A stretch of DNA of 64,000 nucleotides from Pseudomonas cavernae (GCF_003595175.1 NZ_CP032419.1:124001-188000), one strand, 5' to 3'; counted from the first letter of the stretch, positions 33,465 through 43,094 are shown. Translations and numbers: made by a program. Notes: generated by a model not told the origin, from the letters alone.

Positions 33465-33535
33465 GTAGGATGGGTTGAGCGCAGCGATACCCATCATTGG
33501 GATTCGATGGGTATCGCAAGCTCAGCCCATCCTAC
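33465..33535. repeat. GTAGGATGGG-type inverted repeat
   Basis: GTAGGATGGGTTGAGCGCAG facing GCTCAGCCCATCCTAC, about 71 bases. It lies in the gap after the DUF4105 gene, a 307-base stretch with no gene. Confidence 0.85.
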
Positions 33536-33625
33536 GGACCTTGCTGGCGATCACCGCGGATCGGCCCGGCACGGATCGCCAGCCCAACGGCGATGCCGAG
33601 TTCGGCCAAGGTGTTGCAATAGACG

Positions 33626-33668
33626 CCGCTTGTTGGGCTTCGTCGCTGCGCTCCTCAACCCAACCTAC
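33626..33668. repeat. GTTGGGCTTCG...AACCCAACCTAC half repeat
   Basis: TTGTTGGGCTTCGTCGCTGC followed by CTCCTCAACCCAACCTAC. It is the right half of the same repeat family (compare 46650-46675), just before the GFA-family gene. Confidence 0.6.
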
Positions 33669-33718
33669 GACGGTTAGCAGCCCGGATTATCTCCGGGCTG
33701 CCAAGAGCCCCACGCCCA

Positions 33719-34120
33719 TCACAAGGTCTCCCCATCCTCCTCCGGCAACTGCGGATCGAGGTGCAGCCAGGGCAGGCGGTTCTTGACCCAGATATGCCGG
33801 TCGGGGCGGGCGCGTTCGGGCTGGTCGAGGGTGGCGACGGTGACGTCCAGGGTTTCCGGGCTGAGGGCAGTGAACAGCGCCAGCTGGGCGCCGCAGGTGG
33901 GGCAGAAGTAGCGCGTGGCGTGGGACGAGGAGCGGTACTGGGCCGGCTCGCCGACCGTCCAGGTGAAGGCCGGCAGCGGTACCGTGATCCAGGTGGTGAC
34001 GATGCCGCCGCTGGTGCGTCGACAGATCGAGCAGTGACAGTGGGCGATGTCATGCAGCGGCGCGTTGAACTGGTAGCGCAGGCTGCCGCAATGACAGCCG
34101 CCGAGGTGCAGTTCGGACAT
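33719..34120 (-). CDS. GFA/CENP-V-family zinc protein
   Basis: Small zinc-binding protein of the glutathione-dependent formaldehyde-activating (GFA/CENP-V) family. The zinc ligands are visible as GGCHCGSLRY, HCHCSICRRTSG and YFCPTCGAQL. 133 aa from the ATG at 34120, with GGGAG upstream; the same frame stays open far to the right (to 35158) only as antisense of the transporter gene. Most members have no proven formaldehyde activity; the substrate is unknown. Confidence 0.88.
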   Translation of the reverse strand: MSELHLGGCHCGSLRYQFNAPLHDIAHCHCSICRRTSGGIVTTWITVPLPAFTWTVGEPAQYRSSSHATRYFCPTCGAQLALFTALSPETLDVTVATLDQPERARPDRHIWVKNRLPWLHLDPQLPEEDGETL

Positions 34121-34330
34121 GGCGGTCTCCCGTTGCAATGATCCCAGTCTTGCAGACGCCCTCTGGCTGACGAGCAAACTGCGCAAACCCGAGGCTGATC
34201 GCCAGCCAACGGCCAGGTGCAGGCATCTGCCAGTGCTTCCATGACTCCCAGACAGAACACTAGCCCAACCCCGACTTGCGCCCAGCGGGACTGCCGACCA
34301 AGATGGCCATTTCTTCCGCAAGGACCCCGG

Positions 34331-35236
34331 ATGAGCCCGCTGTTGACCGCCCTCTGGCCGCTGTTCGCCCTGATCGTCGGCGGTTATGCGCTGCGCCGCC
34401 TGGATTTCCCCGGCGAGGCGTTCTGGCCGGCGGCCGAGCGGCTCAACTACTTCATCCTGTTTCCGGCCCTGCTGTTCAGCAGCCTGGCCAGCGCGCCACT
34501 GGCCAATCCGGCGCTGCCGCGTCTGGCCCTGGCGGTGTTGCTCGGCCTCGGTCTGGCCTGGCTGGCGCTGCTGTTGTGCCGGCGCCTGCGCGGCTGGCCG
34601 GCCGGGCGCTTCGGCGCCTTCACCCAGGGCGTGCTGCGTTTCAACACCTACCTCGGCCTGGCCGCCATCGGCAGCCTGTTCGGCAGCGCGGGGTTGAGCC
34701 TCGCCGCGCTGATGCTGGCGCTGCTGGTGCCGGCAGTGAACCTGCTGTCGGTGTGGGCGCTGAGCGCCGACCAGGGCGTCAGTGCCCGTGCCCTGTTCCT
34801 GCCGGTGCTCAAGAACCCGCTGATCCTCGCCTGCCTGGCCGGCCTGCTGGTCAACCTCGCCGGTCTCGGCCCGGCTGGCGGTGTCGACCGCCTGCTCGGC
34901 CTGCTCGCCGCCGCCAGCCTGCCGCTCGGCCTGCTCTGCGTCGGTGCCGCCCTGCGCCCGCAGGAACTGGCCGGCGAGTGGCCGGCGCTGCTCGGCAACT
35001 GCGCCGTGCGCCTGCTCGGCATGCCGCTCTTGGCCTGGGGCGTGGCGCGCCTGCTGCAACTGCCGGCCATGGAAAGCGGCCTGCTGGTGCTGTTCTTCGC
35101 CCTGCCGACGGCGCCGACCGCCTACGTGCTGACCCGCCAGCTCGGCGGCGACAGCCACCTGATGGCCGCGCTCATCACCCTGCAGACCCTGCTGGCGGCG
35201 GTCAGCCTGCCGTTGCTGCTGGCGCTACGCGGCTGA
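34331..35236 (+). CDS. AEC-family transporter
   Basis: Auxin-efflux-carrier/AEC family inner-membrane permease with about ten hydrophobic segments over 301 aa. Family traits: the opening helix LWPLFALIVGGYALRRLD, NYFILFPALLFSSLA, a central FNTYLGLAAIG, LKNPLILACLAGLLVN, and the C-terminal FALPTAPTAYVLTRQLGGD. I use the ATG at 34331, after AGGA; the longer frame to 34217 lacks a ribosome site. The family exports or imports small carboxylates; the substrate is not deducible. Confidence 0.88.
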   Translation: MSPLLTALWPLFALIVGGYALRRLDFPGEAFWPAAERLNYFILFPALLFSSLASAPLANPALPRLALAVLLGLGLAWLALLLCRRLRGWPAGRFGAFTQGVLRFNTYLGLAAIGSLFGSAGLSLAALMLALLVPAVNLLSVWALSADQGVSARALFLPVLKNPLILACLAGLLVNLAGLGPAGGVDRLLGLLAAASLPLGLLCVGAALRPQELAGEWPALLGNCAVRLLGMPLLAWGVARLLQLPAMESGLLVLFFALPTAPTAYVLTRQLGGDSHLMAALITLQTLLAAVSLPLLLALRG

Positions 35237-35318
35237 CAACAGGCGCTGAAGCCGATGGGCGCGGCGGCGGCGCTTGGTTATCCTGTGCTCCTCATCTCCC
35301 GCACAAGAGCCCGCGCTT

Positions 35319-36074
35319 ATGGAATGGCTGAGCAGCCCGGAACTCTGGATCGCCTTCTTCTCCCTTACCGCCCTGGAGATCGTCCTCGGCATCGACAACA
35401 TCATCATGATCAGCATCCTGGTCGGCCGCATGCCGCCCGCCCAGCAGCAACGCACGCGGCTGTTTGGCCTGGCCCTGGCGATGGTCACGCGGATCGGCCT
35501 GTTGCTGTCGATCGCCTGGGTCATGCGCCTGACCGAGGACCTGTTCAGCCTGGCCGGCCACGGCGTGTCCGGGCGCGACCTGATCCTGTTCTTCGGCGGT
35601 CTGTTTCTGCTGTGGAAGAGCAGCCAGGAGATCTACTACGGCCTGGAGGGCGAGGACGACAGCGCCGGCGAGCCGAAGAGCATGGCCGGCGGGGTGATCG
35701 GCACGGTGATCCAGATCGCCCTGATCGACATCGTGTTCTCCCTCGACTCGGTGATCACCGCGGTGGGCATGGTCAGCCATGTGCCGGTGATGGTCGCCGC
35801 CATCGTCGCCGCCGTGCTGGTGATGATGGCGGCGGCGGGGCCGATCGGCGGCTTTATCGACCGCCACCCGAGCCTGAAGATGCTCGCCCTGTCGTTCCTC
35901 ACCCTGGTCGGCACCGTGCTGGTCGCCGAGGCCTTCGAGGTGCATGTGCCGCGCGGCTACGTGTACTTCGCCATGGCCTTCTCGCTGGGCGTCGAGACGC
36001 TCAACATCCGCATGCGCAGCGCCCGCGCCAAGCAGGCGCCGGTCAGGCTGCGCAAGGATATTCCCGGGGAATAG
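35319..36074 (+). CDS. TerC-family membrane protein
   Basis: TerC/YgdQ-type integral membrane protein of 251 aa with about seven helices. The two acidic in-membrane motifs are present: ALEIVLGIDNIIMISIL near the N-terminus and ALIDIVFSLDSVITAVGM in the second half. The family is linked to metal (Mn/Ca) export and tellurite resistance. Start ATG at 35319 (MEWLSSPELW); the longer frame to 35274 is less likely. It ends shortly before a strong terminator. Confidence 0.9.
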   Translation: MEWLSSPELWIAFFSLTALEIVLGIDNIIMISILVGRMPPAQQQRTRLFGLALAMVTRIGLLLSIAWVMRLTEDLFSLAGHGVSGRDLILFFGGLFLLWKSSQEIYYGLEGEDDSAGEPKSMAGGVIGTVIQIALIDIVFSLDSVITAVGMVSHVPVMVAAIVAAVLVMMAAAGPIGGFIDRHPSLKMLALSFLTLVGTVLVAEAFEVHVPRGYVYFAMAFSLGVETLNIRMRSARAKQAPVRLRKDIPGE

Positions 36075-36093
36075 GCGGAAGCTGCGCAACGCG

Positions 36094-36120
36094 AACAGGG
36101 CCTTTTGGCCCTGTTGTTTT
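36094..36120 (+). terminator. Terminator of the TerC gene
   Basis: 9-bp stem AACAGGGCC / GGCCCTGTT with a TTTT loop, followed by GTTTT. Confidence 0.9.
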
Positions 36121-36316
36121 GTGCGCTGCGGCGGGACTGTGCGCGGCGGCTGCGGCGCATGCCGCACCCCCTCAGGCGCCGGGATAGAAGCATCGGCTCG
36201 ATCTACTATTCCTTTTGCTTCCTACGCCATGCGCGCGCCCTCGCTAGATTACAGGCGAGCGGCCGCCGCCCTGTGTGCAGCCCCGGCGTCGGCGACAAGC
36301 CTGAGGAGGCCAGCAC

Positions 36317-37303
36317 ATGTTATTCCTAACCAACAGGTTCCCTAAGCAGAGCATCCAGACCAAGGTTGGCCGTGCGTTCGAGTTCGATCTCAGGAACAAC
36401 GCCCCCAGCAACTCGATATTCTTCTGCGACAGAACCGCGCCAGACGCCATCGAAGAAATCGGCAGCAAGAACTTCATGCGCCGGCTCAAAGAGTCCGAGT
36501 ATCGGCAGATCCTCATCTACCTGCATGGCTTCTCCAACCTGCCCACCGATGTCTTCGCGGCCGCCGAGGAATTCCAGGCGCTGTGCAACAAGAAGGCGCA
36601 GCAGGAAGTGCTGGTGGTCCCGGTGATCTGGCCCTGCGACAACGACTTCGGCATAGTCCAGAACTACTGGGACGACCAGAAATCCGCCGACATGAGCGCC
36701 TACTCGCTCTCCAGGGCCCTGGTCGCCTTCATCAACTGGAGAAATTCCGAGGATAACGATCCGCAGAAGGATCCCTGCCTGAAGCGGCTCAACATGCTCG
36801 CCCATTCAATGGGCAACCGGGTCCTGCGCGAAGCGCTCTGCGCCTGGAACAAATATGACCTGCCCAATGGCGTGCCGCTGATCTTCCGCAATACCTTCCT
36901 GGTGGCCGCCGACATCGAGAACGAGTCCATCCACAGGGAGGAACGCGCCGCGCTGATTGCCGATGCCTCGCGCAATGTGGTGGTCTACTTCGCCTCCGAC
37001 GATCTTGCCCTGCGCAGCAGCAAGGCCGCGAACCTGAAGAACAAGATAGCGTCGCGCCGGCTCGGCCATAGCGGGCCGGAAAACATGGAGCTGACGCCGA
37101 AAAACGTCTATGCCGTCGACTGCGATGACGTGAACAACGAATACGACAACCCCAAGGGCCACTCCTACTTTCGCAGCGGCGCCAAGAAGGGCGAGCCCGG
37201 GCTGGTCTTCGAGCACATCTTCGAATGCATCAGGACCGGGCGGGTGTTCCCCGATGACGAGTTCCGCCGCACCTCCATCATCCGCAAGGGCAAGCAGAAG
37301 TAA
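36317..37303 (+). CDS. DUF900-like alpha/beta hydrolase
   Basis: 328 aa, cytoplasmic (no signal peptide). The hydrolase features are ILIYLHGFSN (oxyanion strand HGF) near residue 67 and the nucleophile elbow LAHSMGNRVLREAL near residue 160, with a candidate acid Asp and His further on (GHSYFRSG). This resembles the DUF900 group of esterase-like proteins. GAGG precedes the ATG at 36317. Codon use is less GC-rich than in its neighbours (AAG/AAC and internal ATA/ATC mixes), hinting at acquisition. It stands alone between a terminator and palindromic repeat copy 3. The substrate is unknown. Confidence 0.78.
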   Translation: MLFLTNRFPKQSIQTKVGRAFEFDLRNNAPSNSIFFCDRTAPDAIEEIGSKNFMRRLKESEYRQILIYLHGFSNLPTDVFAAAEEFQALCNKKAQQEVLVVPVIWPCDNDFGIVQNYWDDQKSADMSAYSLSRALVAFINWRNSEDNDPQKDPCLKRLNMLAHSMGNRVLREALCAWNKYDLPNGVPLIFRNTFLVAADIENESIHREERAALIADASRNVVVYFASDDLALRSSKAANLKNKIASRRLGHSGPENMELTPKNVYAVDCDDVNNEYDNPKGHSYFRSGAKKGEPGLVFEHIFECIRTGRVFPDDEFRRTSIIRKGKQK

Positions 37304-37323
37304 GCGCCGCCTGAGCGCGGCTC

Positions 37324-37578
37324 AGAACCTGTTCACGATCTCGCGAGCTAGAGCCAGACAAGGCGCAACGACCAACGGGAGTAACAGCCGAAGGCTGGCC
37401 CGAAGGGCGAGCGGAGCGAGTCAAATGGCCAAGGGAGCGCAGTTTACGAGTTGTAAATGAGCATGACTCGTTTCACTCGCCCTCCGGGTCGCGCTGAAGC
37501 GCGTTAGCAGCAAGCTGCTTTCCGAGGCCATTTTTAACGCCGTATGGCCGACGCGCAGCAGATCGTGAACAGGTTTTC
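37324..37578. repeat. Long palindromic repeat, copy 3 (full-length, inverted)
   Basis: The reverse complement closely matches copy 1 along its whole length, including the inner GCTTGCTGCTAACGCGC segment. The outer ends are AGAACCTGTTCACGATCT and AGATCGTGAACAGGTT. It fills the gap between the hydrolase and recD, and its edge touches the recD stop codon (37577-37579). Confidence 0.92.
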
Positions 37579-39415
37579 AGAACAGGTCCAGCTGCCCCGC
37601 CGTACCCGGCGGGTCTTGCCGTGGCGCGGCCCCGGGCAGCGCCAAGCGCTCGGCCAGTCCGGCGGCGCGCTCGGCTTTGGTGTTCACCGCCTCGGCCAGG
37701 CGCGCCGGCAAGGCCCAGAGCTCCACCTTGTGCTTGGCGCGGGTGATCCCGGTGTAGAGCAGCGCACGGGTCAGCAGCGGGCTCGGCGTCTCCGGCAGGG
37801 CCAGCAGCACTTCGGCGAACTCCGAACCCTGGCTCTTGTGCACGGTCATGGCGAAGGCGCTGTCGTGGCTGGGCAGGCGCGCCGGGGCGAAGGCGCGGAA
37901 GCCGTCTTCACCTTCGAAGAACACCCGCAGGCCGGACTCGCTGGCCAGGCACAGGCCGATGTCGCCGTTGAACAGGCCGAGCGCGTAGTCGTTCTGCCGC
38001 ACCATCACCGCCCGCCCGGCATACCAGCGCTCGCGCGCGGCGAGGCCGAAGCGGCGCTTGAGGCGCGCCTCCAGGGCCTCGTTGAGGCCGCTGACGCCGA
38101 ACGCGCCCTCGCGCTGGGCGGTGAGGGCGCGGAAGGCATTGAAGGCGGCGAAGGCGGCCGTCGGCTCGCCGCCACGGGCGGCCTGCAGATAGGGCTGATA
38201 GCCCTGCTCCAGGCGTTCCAGCAGCGCCGCCGGGCTCGGCTGCGGCTGCCAGACCAGATCGCGGCGGTCTTCCTTGAGCAGGTTGAGGGTGGCGCTGGCC
38301 GCGCCGGCATTGATCCGCCGCGCCAGTTCGCCGATACCGCTGTCGCCGGCGAAGCGGTGGCTGTGGCTGAGCAGCACCACCGCATCGCCGAGGCGCGAGC
38401 GCGGCGCCTCGACCGCCACCCGCTGACCGCTGATGCGCTCGAGATCGGCCGCGGCCCGGGCGTCGAAACCACGGCCCTCGCAGAGTTCGGCGAACACCGC
38501 GCCGGCCTCGACGGCGGCCAGCTGGTCCTTGTCGCCGAGCAGGATCAGGCGTGCGCGGGGCGGCAGGGCGTCGACCAGCTTGGCCATCAGCGCCAGGTCG
38601 ACCATCGACGCCTCGTCCACCACCAGCACGTCGAGCGCCAGCGGGTTGGCCGCGTGATGCCGCACCTGCGGGTTGTCGCCACGGCTGCCGAGCAGGCGGT
38701 GCAGGGTGCGCGCCTCTTCCGGCAGCGCCGCCTTCACCGCCTCGCTGACCGGCAGCGCCGCCTTGGCATTGCGCAGCGCTTCGGCCATGCGCGCCGCCGC
38801 CTTACCGGTGGGCGCGGCCAGGCCGATGGCCAGGCGTTCGCCACCGGGTTGCTCGAGCAGGGCGGCGAGCAGACGCACCACGGTGGTGGTCTTGCCGGTG
38901 CCGGGGCCGCCGGAGATCACCGCCAGATTGCGGCGCACCGCCTGGGCGGCGGCCAGGCGCTGCCAGTCGGGTTGTTGCCCCGCCTGTAATGAAGCATTGA
39001 AGGCAAACAGGCGGGCGAGGCTGGCACTCAACTGCGCCTCGTCGACCACCGGCAGATCCGCCGCACGCGCCAGCAGCTGCGCCGCCAGCTGCGCCTCGTA
39101 GGCCTGGTAGCGGGCCAGATACAGGCGCTCGCCGTCGAGGATCAGCGGCGCGAATTCACCCGGTGCGCCGACCAGCTTGGATGCCCGCAACTGCGCATGC
39201 CAGTCGGCCAGCGCCGGCAGGCCGAAGGCGCAGTCCGGCCACGGCCGCTGCCCGGCCCAGCGCGCCAGCGGCAGGCACACGTCGCCCTTGCCCAGCGCCT
39301 CGCAACACAGCGCGGCGGCGGCCAGCGCGCTGGCCGCCGCGTCCGGATTGAGGCGCTGCAGGCTGTCGAGCAGGGCGCGCTCCAGCGGGCCGAGGGGCAG
39401 GTCGGCGGGATTCAT
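37577..39415 (-). CDS. recD: Exodeoxyribonuclease V alpha subunit RecD
   Basis: Fast 5'-3' helicase of the RecBCD enzyme, which repairs double-strand breaks and degrades linear DNA. Seen: Walker A ISGGPGTGKTTTVVRLLAAL near residue 165, DVLVVDEASMVDLALMAKL (Walker B), LILLGDKDQLAAVEAGAVF, and the C-terminal AMTVHKSQGSEFAEVLLALP and RALLYTGITRAK (motif VI). 612 aa, full length. It is third in the recC-recB-recD operon, separated from recB by 115 bases that contain an inverted repeat. The stop codon abuts palindromic repeat copy 3. Confidence 0.95.
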   Translation of the reverse strand: MNPADLPLGPLERALLDSLQRLNPDAAASALAAAALCCEALGKGDVCLPLARWAGQRPWPDCAFGLPALADWHAQLRASKLVGAPGEFAPLILDGERLYLARYQAYEAQLAAQLLARAADLPVVDEAQLSASLARLFAFNASLQAGQQPDWQRLAAAQAVRRNLAVISGGPGTGKTTTVVRLLAALLEQPGGERLAIGLAAPTGKAAARMAEALRNAKAALPVSEAVKAALPEEARTLHRLLGSRGDNPQVRHHAANPLALDVLVVDEASMVDLALMAKLVDALPPRARLILLGDKDQLAAVEAGAVFAELCEGRGFDARAAADLERISGQRVAVEAPRSRLGDAVVLLSHSHRFAGDSGIGELARRINAGAASATLNLLKEDRRDLVWQPQPSPAALLERLEQGYQPYLQAARGGEPTAAFAAFNAFRALTAQREGAFGVSGLNEALEARLKRRFGLAARERWYAGRAVMVRQNDYALGLFNGDIGLCLASESGLRVFFEGEDGFRAFAPARLPSHDSAFAMTVHKSQGSEFAEVLLALPETPSPLLTRALLYTGITRAKHKVELWALPARLAEAVNTKAERAAGLAERLALPGAAPRQDPPGTAGQLDLF

Positions 39416-39440
39416 CGGCTTTCTCCGGCGAACAGCACGC

Positions 39441-39520
39441 AGGTTGGGTTGAGTGCAGCGATACCCAGCAGGGGGCCGGCCTGCACGGCGATGGGTAGCG
39501 CAGGCTCAACCCATCCTACG
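39441..39520. repeat. Inverted repeat between recB and recD
   Basis: AGGTTGGGTTGAGTGCAGCG facing GCGCAGGCTCAACCCATCCT. It is a member of the GTAGGATGGG family lodged in the only sizeable gap of the recCBD operon. Confidence 0.85.
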
Positions 39521-39530
39521 GGACGAAATC

Positions 39531-42500
39531 TCATCGGTTGTCCCCCACAAACAATTCATCCAAGGCATCCAGCAACGCCGCGCTGGGCCGGGCGAAGTAC
39601 ACCCCGGCCGTCGGCATGCCGCGCAGGAACAGGTAGAAGGCGCCGCCCAGTTGCTCGTCGGCAAAATCGCTCAGGCGCTGGCGCAGGAAACGCCGCAGCG
39701 CCACCAGGTAGATCAGGTATTGCAGGTAGTAATGTTCGCCGGCCAGCGCCTGCAGCAGGCGCTCGCCGCCGTAGTAGCTGGGGTCCGGGCCGAGCCAGTT
39801 GGACTTGTAGTCGGCGATGTACCAGCGCCCCCGGTGCTCAAACGTGAGGTCGATGAAGCCCTTGAGGAAGCCCTTGAGGCTGTCGAATTCCAACCGTGCG
39901 GCGGCCTCGCGCAGCGGTTCGGCGAGGCCCATGGCCGGGTCGCTGAGGATCGCGCGCAGGCGCTGCACGTCGAGGTCGGCGACCGGGAAGGTGAAGCCCA
40001 GCTCCGGCAACCGCCGCGCCGCCTGCAGATCGGCGAGGCGCAGGCCGTTACCGTCGAGATCGCTGTCCAGCACCTGCTGCAACTGCTGGCTGGCGATGGC
40101 GCCCCAGGTGTCGGCGGGGATGCCGTGTGCGCTCAGGGCCGGCTCGACCAGATCGGCCAAGGCGCCCTTGCCACGCGCCCAGTCCTCGAGGATCGCGTGC
40201 AGGCAGGTACCGGCGCGGGCGCCGCGCGGGAAGGCGAAGAAGCCCGTGCCCGGCTCGCTGGCATCCGGCATCACCAGGCCGTCGCGGTCCGGTGCCTCCA
40301 TATGCAGGCCAGCGGCCAGTCCGGAGAAGCTGCCGATGCGCCAGGCGCTGGACAGGCTGCGGGCGAAACGCTGCAAGGCCGCCGGCGCCACGCCGCGCAG
40401 CTGGCCGGCGGCGCTGGACTCCTGGCCGAGCAGCGGCAGGCGGGCGATCAGGCCGCCACTGGCATTGGCCAATGCGTCCAGTTCGGCGGCCAGCGCCGCG
40501 CCGCTGCGCTCGTTGAGATGGCCGCCCAACTCGCCGAGGGCATCGGCGCCGCTCAGTTCGCGGCCGTGCAGCAGCCAGGCCAGGGCGCTGCTGTGCAGCC
40601 CCTCGTCCGGCAGGGCGCCGGTCTTCTGGCTCGGCTTGGGCACCGCCACCGGCCCCCAATGCAGCCACAGGCGATCGCGCGCGCGGGTCAGGGCGACGTA
40701 GGTCAGGCGCAGCTTCTCGGCGAACTGTTCGCGGCGCGCCTGCTCCAGGCGTTCGTCGAGCCGCGCGCTGCCGAGGTCGAGCAGCGGCCGGCCCTCTTCG
40801 TCGTGGCAGCGCGCGCTGCTCTTGTGCTGGCCGAGCAGGCGGCCGTCCCACAGGAAGGGGCAGAACACCAGCGGGTATTCCAGGCCCTTGGAGGTGTGGA
40901 TGGTGACGATCTGCACCCGTTCGGCATCGCTTTCCAGGCGCAGCAGGGCGTCCTCGCCGGCGCCTTCGCTGCCGCGCTGGGCGTTGAACCAGGCGAGCAG
41001 CGCTTCCAGGCCCGGACGCTGCAGGCGTTCGCTCTGCAGCAGTTCGGCCAGGTGCAGCAGATTGGTCAGCCGCCGCTCGCCATCGAGCCCGGCCAGCAGG
41101 CGTTCGGCGACGCCTTCCTGATCCAACCAGGCGCGGAACACGCGCATAAAGCCGTGCTGCTGCCACAGCTGGTGGTACTGCTCGGCATCGCTGCGCTCCT
41201 TGTCCCAGGCACGTTCGTCGTCCTGGCAGCGCGCCAGCTGCTGGGCATCGCGGCCGAGCAGGCGGGTGGCCAGGGCGTAGCGCAGCAGGCCTTCGCGGCC
41301 CGGCTCGGCATAGGCGGCAAGCACCGCGGCGAGTTCGCCGGCCTCCTCGCTGTGCCACACGCTGTCACGGCCACGGCGCACGCTGGGCACGCCGCGCGCG
41401 GCCAGCTCGCTGGCGACGCTGGCGGCCTCGCGATGGCTGGCGACCAGCACGGCGATATCGCCGCCCTTGAGCGGCGCTCGGCCTTTGTCATCCGCGAAAT
41501 AGGCCTCACCGCGAGCGCTGGCGGCGAGCAATGCGGCGATGCGCTGGGCGGTGTCGAGCGCGGCCAGCTCGCCGGCGCGGCCCTTGTTCAGCCCCTCGTC
41601 TGCAAGCCAGACCAGCGCCAGCGGCGCACCGCTGTCCGCGTCCGGCAGCACCAATCGGGCGCGCGGCTTGCTGCTGGCACTCACCGGCGGATAGTCGAGA
41701 CCCTGCTCGGCGAACGGCTGCGGACGGGCGAACAGCTGGTTCAGCGCGGCGATCAGCTCGGGCGTCGAGCGGTAGTTGAACGGCAGGTCGTAGCGCCGCG
41801 CGGCGGCATCGCGGGCCTTGAGATAGGTGGCCAGGTCGGCACCACGGAAGGCGTAGATGGCCTGCTTGGGGTCGCCGACGAAACACAGGTCGCCACCCGC
41901 CTGGCCCGGCGACACGGGGTAGATGCGGTCGAAGATCGCGTATTGCACCGGGTCGGTGTCCTGGAACTCGTCGATCAGCGCCAGCGGGTACTGGGTGCGC
42001 AAGGTGCTGGCCAGATCGTCGCCGGCCGCGCCGTGCAGCGCCTCGTTCAAGCGATTGAGCAGGTCGTCGAAGGCCAGCAGGCGCTGCGCCGCCTTGCGTG
42101 CCGGCAGCTCGGCGTTGAGCCGGTCGAGCAGCTTGACCTGCAAGGCGATCAGCCGTTGCTGGCCGGCCGGCAGCGCCTGGGCCAGCGCTTCGACGAGGGC
42201 GTCGAAGGCCTCGGCGATGGCGCTTTGCGGCGCGTCATGGCCTTTCTTGGTGGCCTTCAGCAACGCGGCGGCGCCGCACTTGGCCAGGCCGTCCGGCGCC
42301 TCGAACAGTGCCGCCGGGTCGGCGAAATAAGCGTCCAGCTCGGCGGCCCATAGCGGCAGCTTGACCAGCTTGTGGGTGCTCTGGCTGAGCCCGCCGTGGG
42401 CGCGCAAGGCTTCGATCAGCGCCGCGCCGCCGTCCCGCCACAGTTGCGCGGCCTGCGCCCAGGCGGCGCTGGCCGCCTCCAGTTCGTCGGCGCCGACCGC

Positions 42501-43094
42501 CTCGCGCGGCTCGATGCGCAGGTAGGGCTTGCCCAGGTGCTGGCGCAACTGCTGGCGCAACAGGCCGGGGGTGATCTTGCTGCGCGCCAGGAAGCGCGCC
42601 CAGGCCGGCTCGGCGGCAGCCAGCTCGTGGCGCCAGGCGTCGGCGAGCAGCGCGTCGAGCACCTCGCGGTCGTCCTGGGTCAGCTCGCTGTCAAAGTCGC
42701 CGCCGGCCTCGAAGGCGGCGTCCTGCAGGGCGCGCTGGCAGAAGCCGTGGATGGTGAAGATCGCCGCCTCGTCGAAACCGTGTACCGCCAATAGCAGACG
42801 GCGGCGCGCGTCCTCGCCGGGATGCCGCCTGTGCAGTTCGCTGAGAAAGGCATCCTGGCTCGGCGTGCCTGCGTAGATCGCCAGCAGCTCGGCCAGCCGC
42901 GTGCGGATGCGTTCGCGCAGCTCGGCGGTGGCGGCGGTGGTGTAGGTGACGACGAGGATCTGCCCGACGCTGAGCTGGCGCTCGAGCAGCAGGCGCGCGT
43001 ACAGCGCGGTCAGCGTCCAGGTCTTGCCGGTGCCGGCGCTGGCTTCGATCAGCGAGCGGCCGTCGAAGGCGGAAGTCTGCAGGTCAAGGCTCAT
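39531..43094 (-). CDS. recB: Exodeoxyribonuclease V beta subunit RecB
   Basis: 3'-5' helicase and nuclease subunit of RecBCD. Seen: Walker A IEASAGTGKTWTLTALYARL near residue 16, the LALIDEFQDTDPVQYAIFD helicase motif, CFVGDPKQAIYAFRGADLAT, TIHTSKGLEYPLVFCPFLW and VALTRARDRLWLHWGP. The C-terminal nuclease has GTCLHAILEDW (His) and WYIADYKSNWLG (Asp-Tyr-Lys) near residue 1095. 1187 aa, normal length. The start ATG overlaps the recC stop (ATGA), so translation is coupled. All catalytic motifs appear intact. Confidence 0.97.
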   Translation of the reverse strand: MSLDLQTSAFDGRSLIEASAGTGKTWTLTALYARLLLERQLSVGQILVVTYTTAATAELRERIRTRLAELLAIYAGTPSQDAFLSELHRRHPGEDARRRLLLAVHGFDEAAIFTIHGFCQRALQDAAFEAGGDFDSELTQDDREVLDALLADAWRHELAAAEPAWARFLARSKITPGLLRQQLRQHLGKPYLRIEPREAVGADELEAASAAWAQAAQLWRDGGAALIEALRAHGGLSQSTHKLVKLPLWAAELDAYFADPAALFEAPDGLAKCGAAALLKATKKGHDAPQSAIAEAFDALVEALAQALPAGQQRLIALQVKLLDRLNAELPARKAAQRLLAFDDLLNRLNEALHGAAGDDLASTLRTQYPLALIDEFQDTDPVQYAIFDRIYPVSPGQAGGDLCFVGDPKQAIYAFRGADLATYLKARDAAARRYDLPFNYRSTPELIAALNQLFARPQPFAEQGLDYPPVSASSKPRARLVLPDADSGAPLALVWLADEGLNKGRAGELAALDTAQRIAALLAASARGEAYFADDKGRAPLKGGDIAVLVASHREAASVASELAARGVPSVRRGRDSVWHSEEAGELAAVLAAYAEPGREGLLRYALATRLLGRDAQQLARCQDDERAWDKERSDAEQYHQLWQQHGFMRVFRAWLDQEGVAERLLAGLDGERRLTNLLHLAELLQSERLQRPGLEALLAWFNAQRGSEGAGEDALLRLESDAERVQIVTIHTSKGLEYPLVFCPFLWDGRLLGQHKSSARCHDEEGRPLLDLGSARLDERLEQARREQFAEKLRLTYVALTRARDRLWLHWGPVAVPKPSQKTGALPDEGLHSSALAWLLHGRELSGADALGELGGHLNERSGAALAAELDALANASGGLIARLPLLGQESSAAGQLRGVAPAALQRFARSLSSAWRIGSFSGLAAGLHMEAPDRDGLVMPDASEPGTGFFAFPRGARAGTCLHAILEDWARGKGALADLVEPALSAHGIPADTWGAIASQQLQQVLDSDLDGNGLRLADLQAARRLPELGFTFPVADLDVQRLRAILSDPAMGLAEPLREAAARLEFDSLKGFLKGFIDLTFEHRGRWYIADYKSNWLGPDPSYYGGERLLQALAGEHYYLQYLIYLVALRRFLRQRLSDFADEQLGGAFYLFLRGMPTAGVYFARPSAALLDALDELFVGDNR

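Noticed and set aside
33719..35158. 479-codon minus-strand frame extending the GFA protein
   Set aside because: Only the last 133 codons (from the ATG at 34120) match the family; the upstream part is antisense of the AEC transporter.
39453..42353. 966-codon plus-strand frame antisense to recB
   Set aside because: Long only because of GC bias; recB on the other strand has every catalytic motif.
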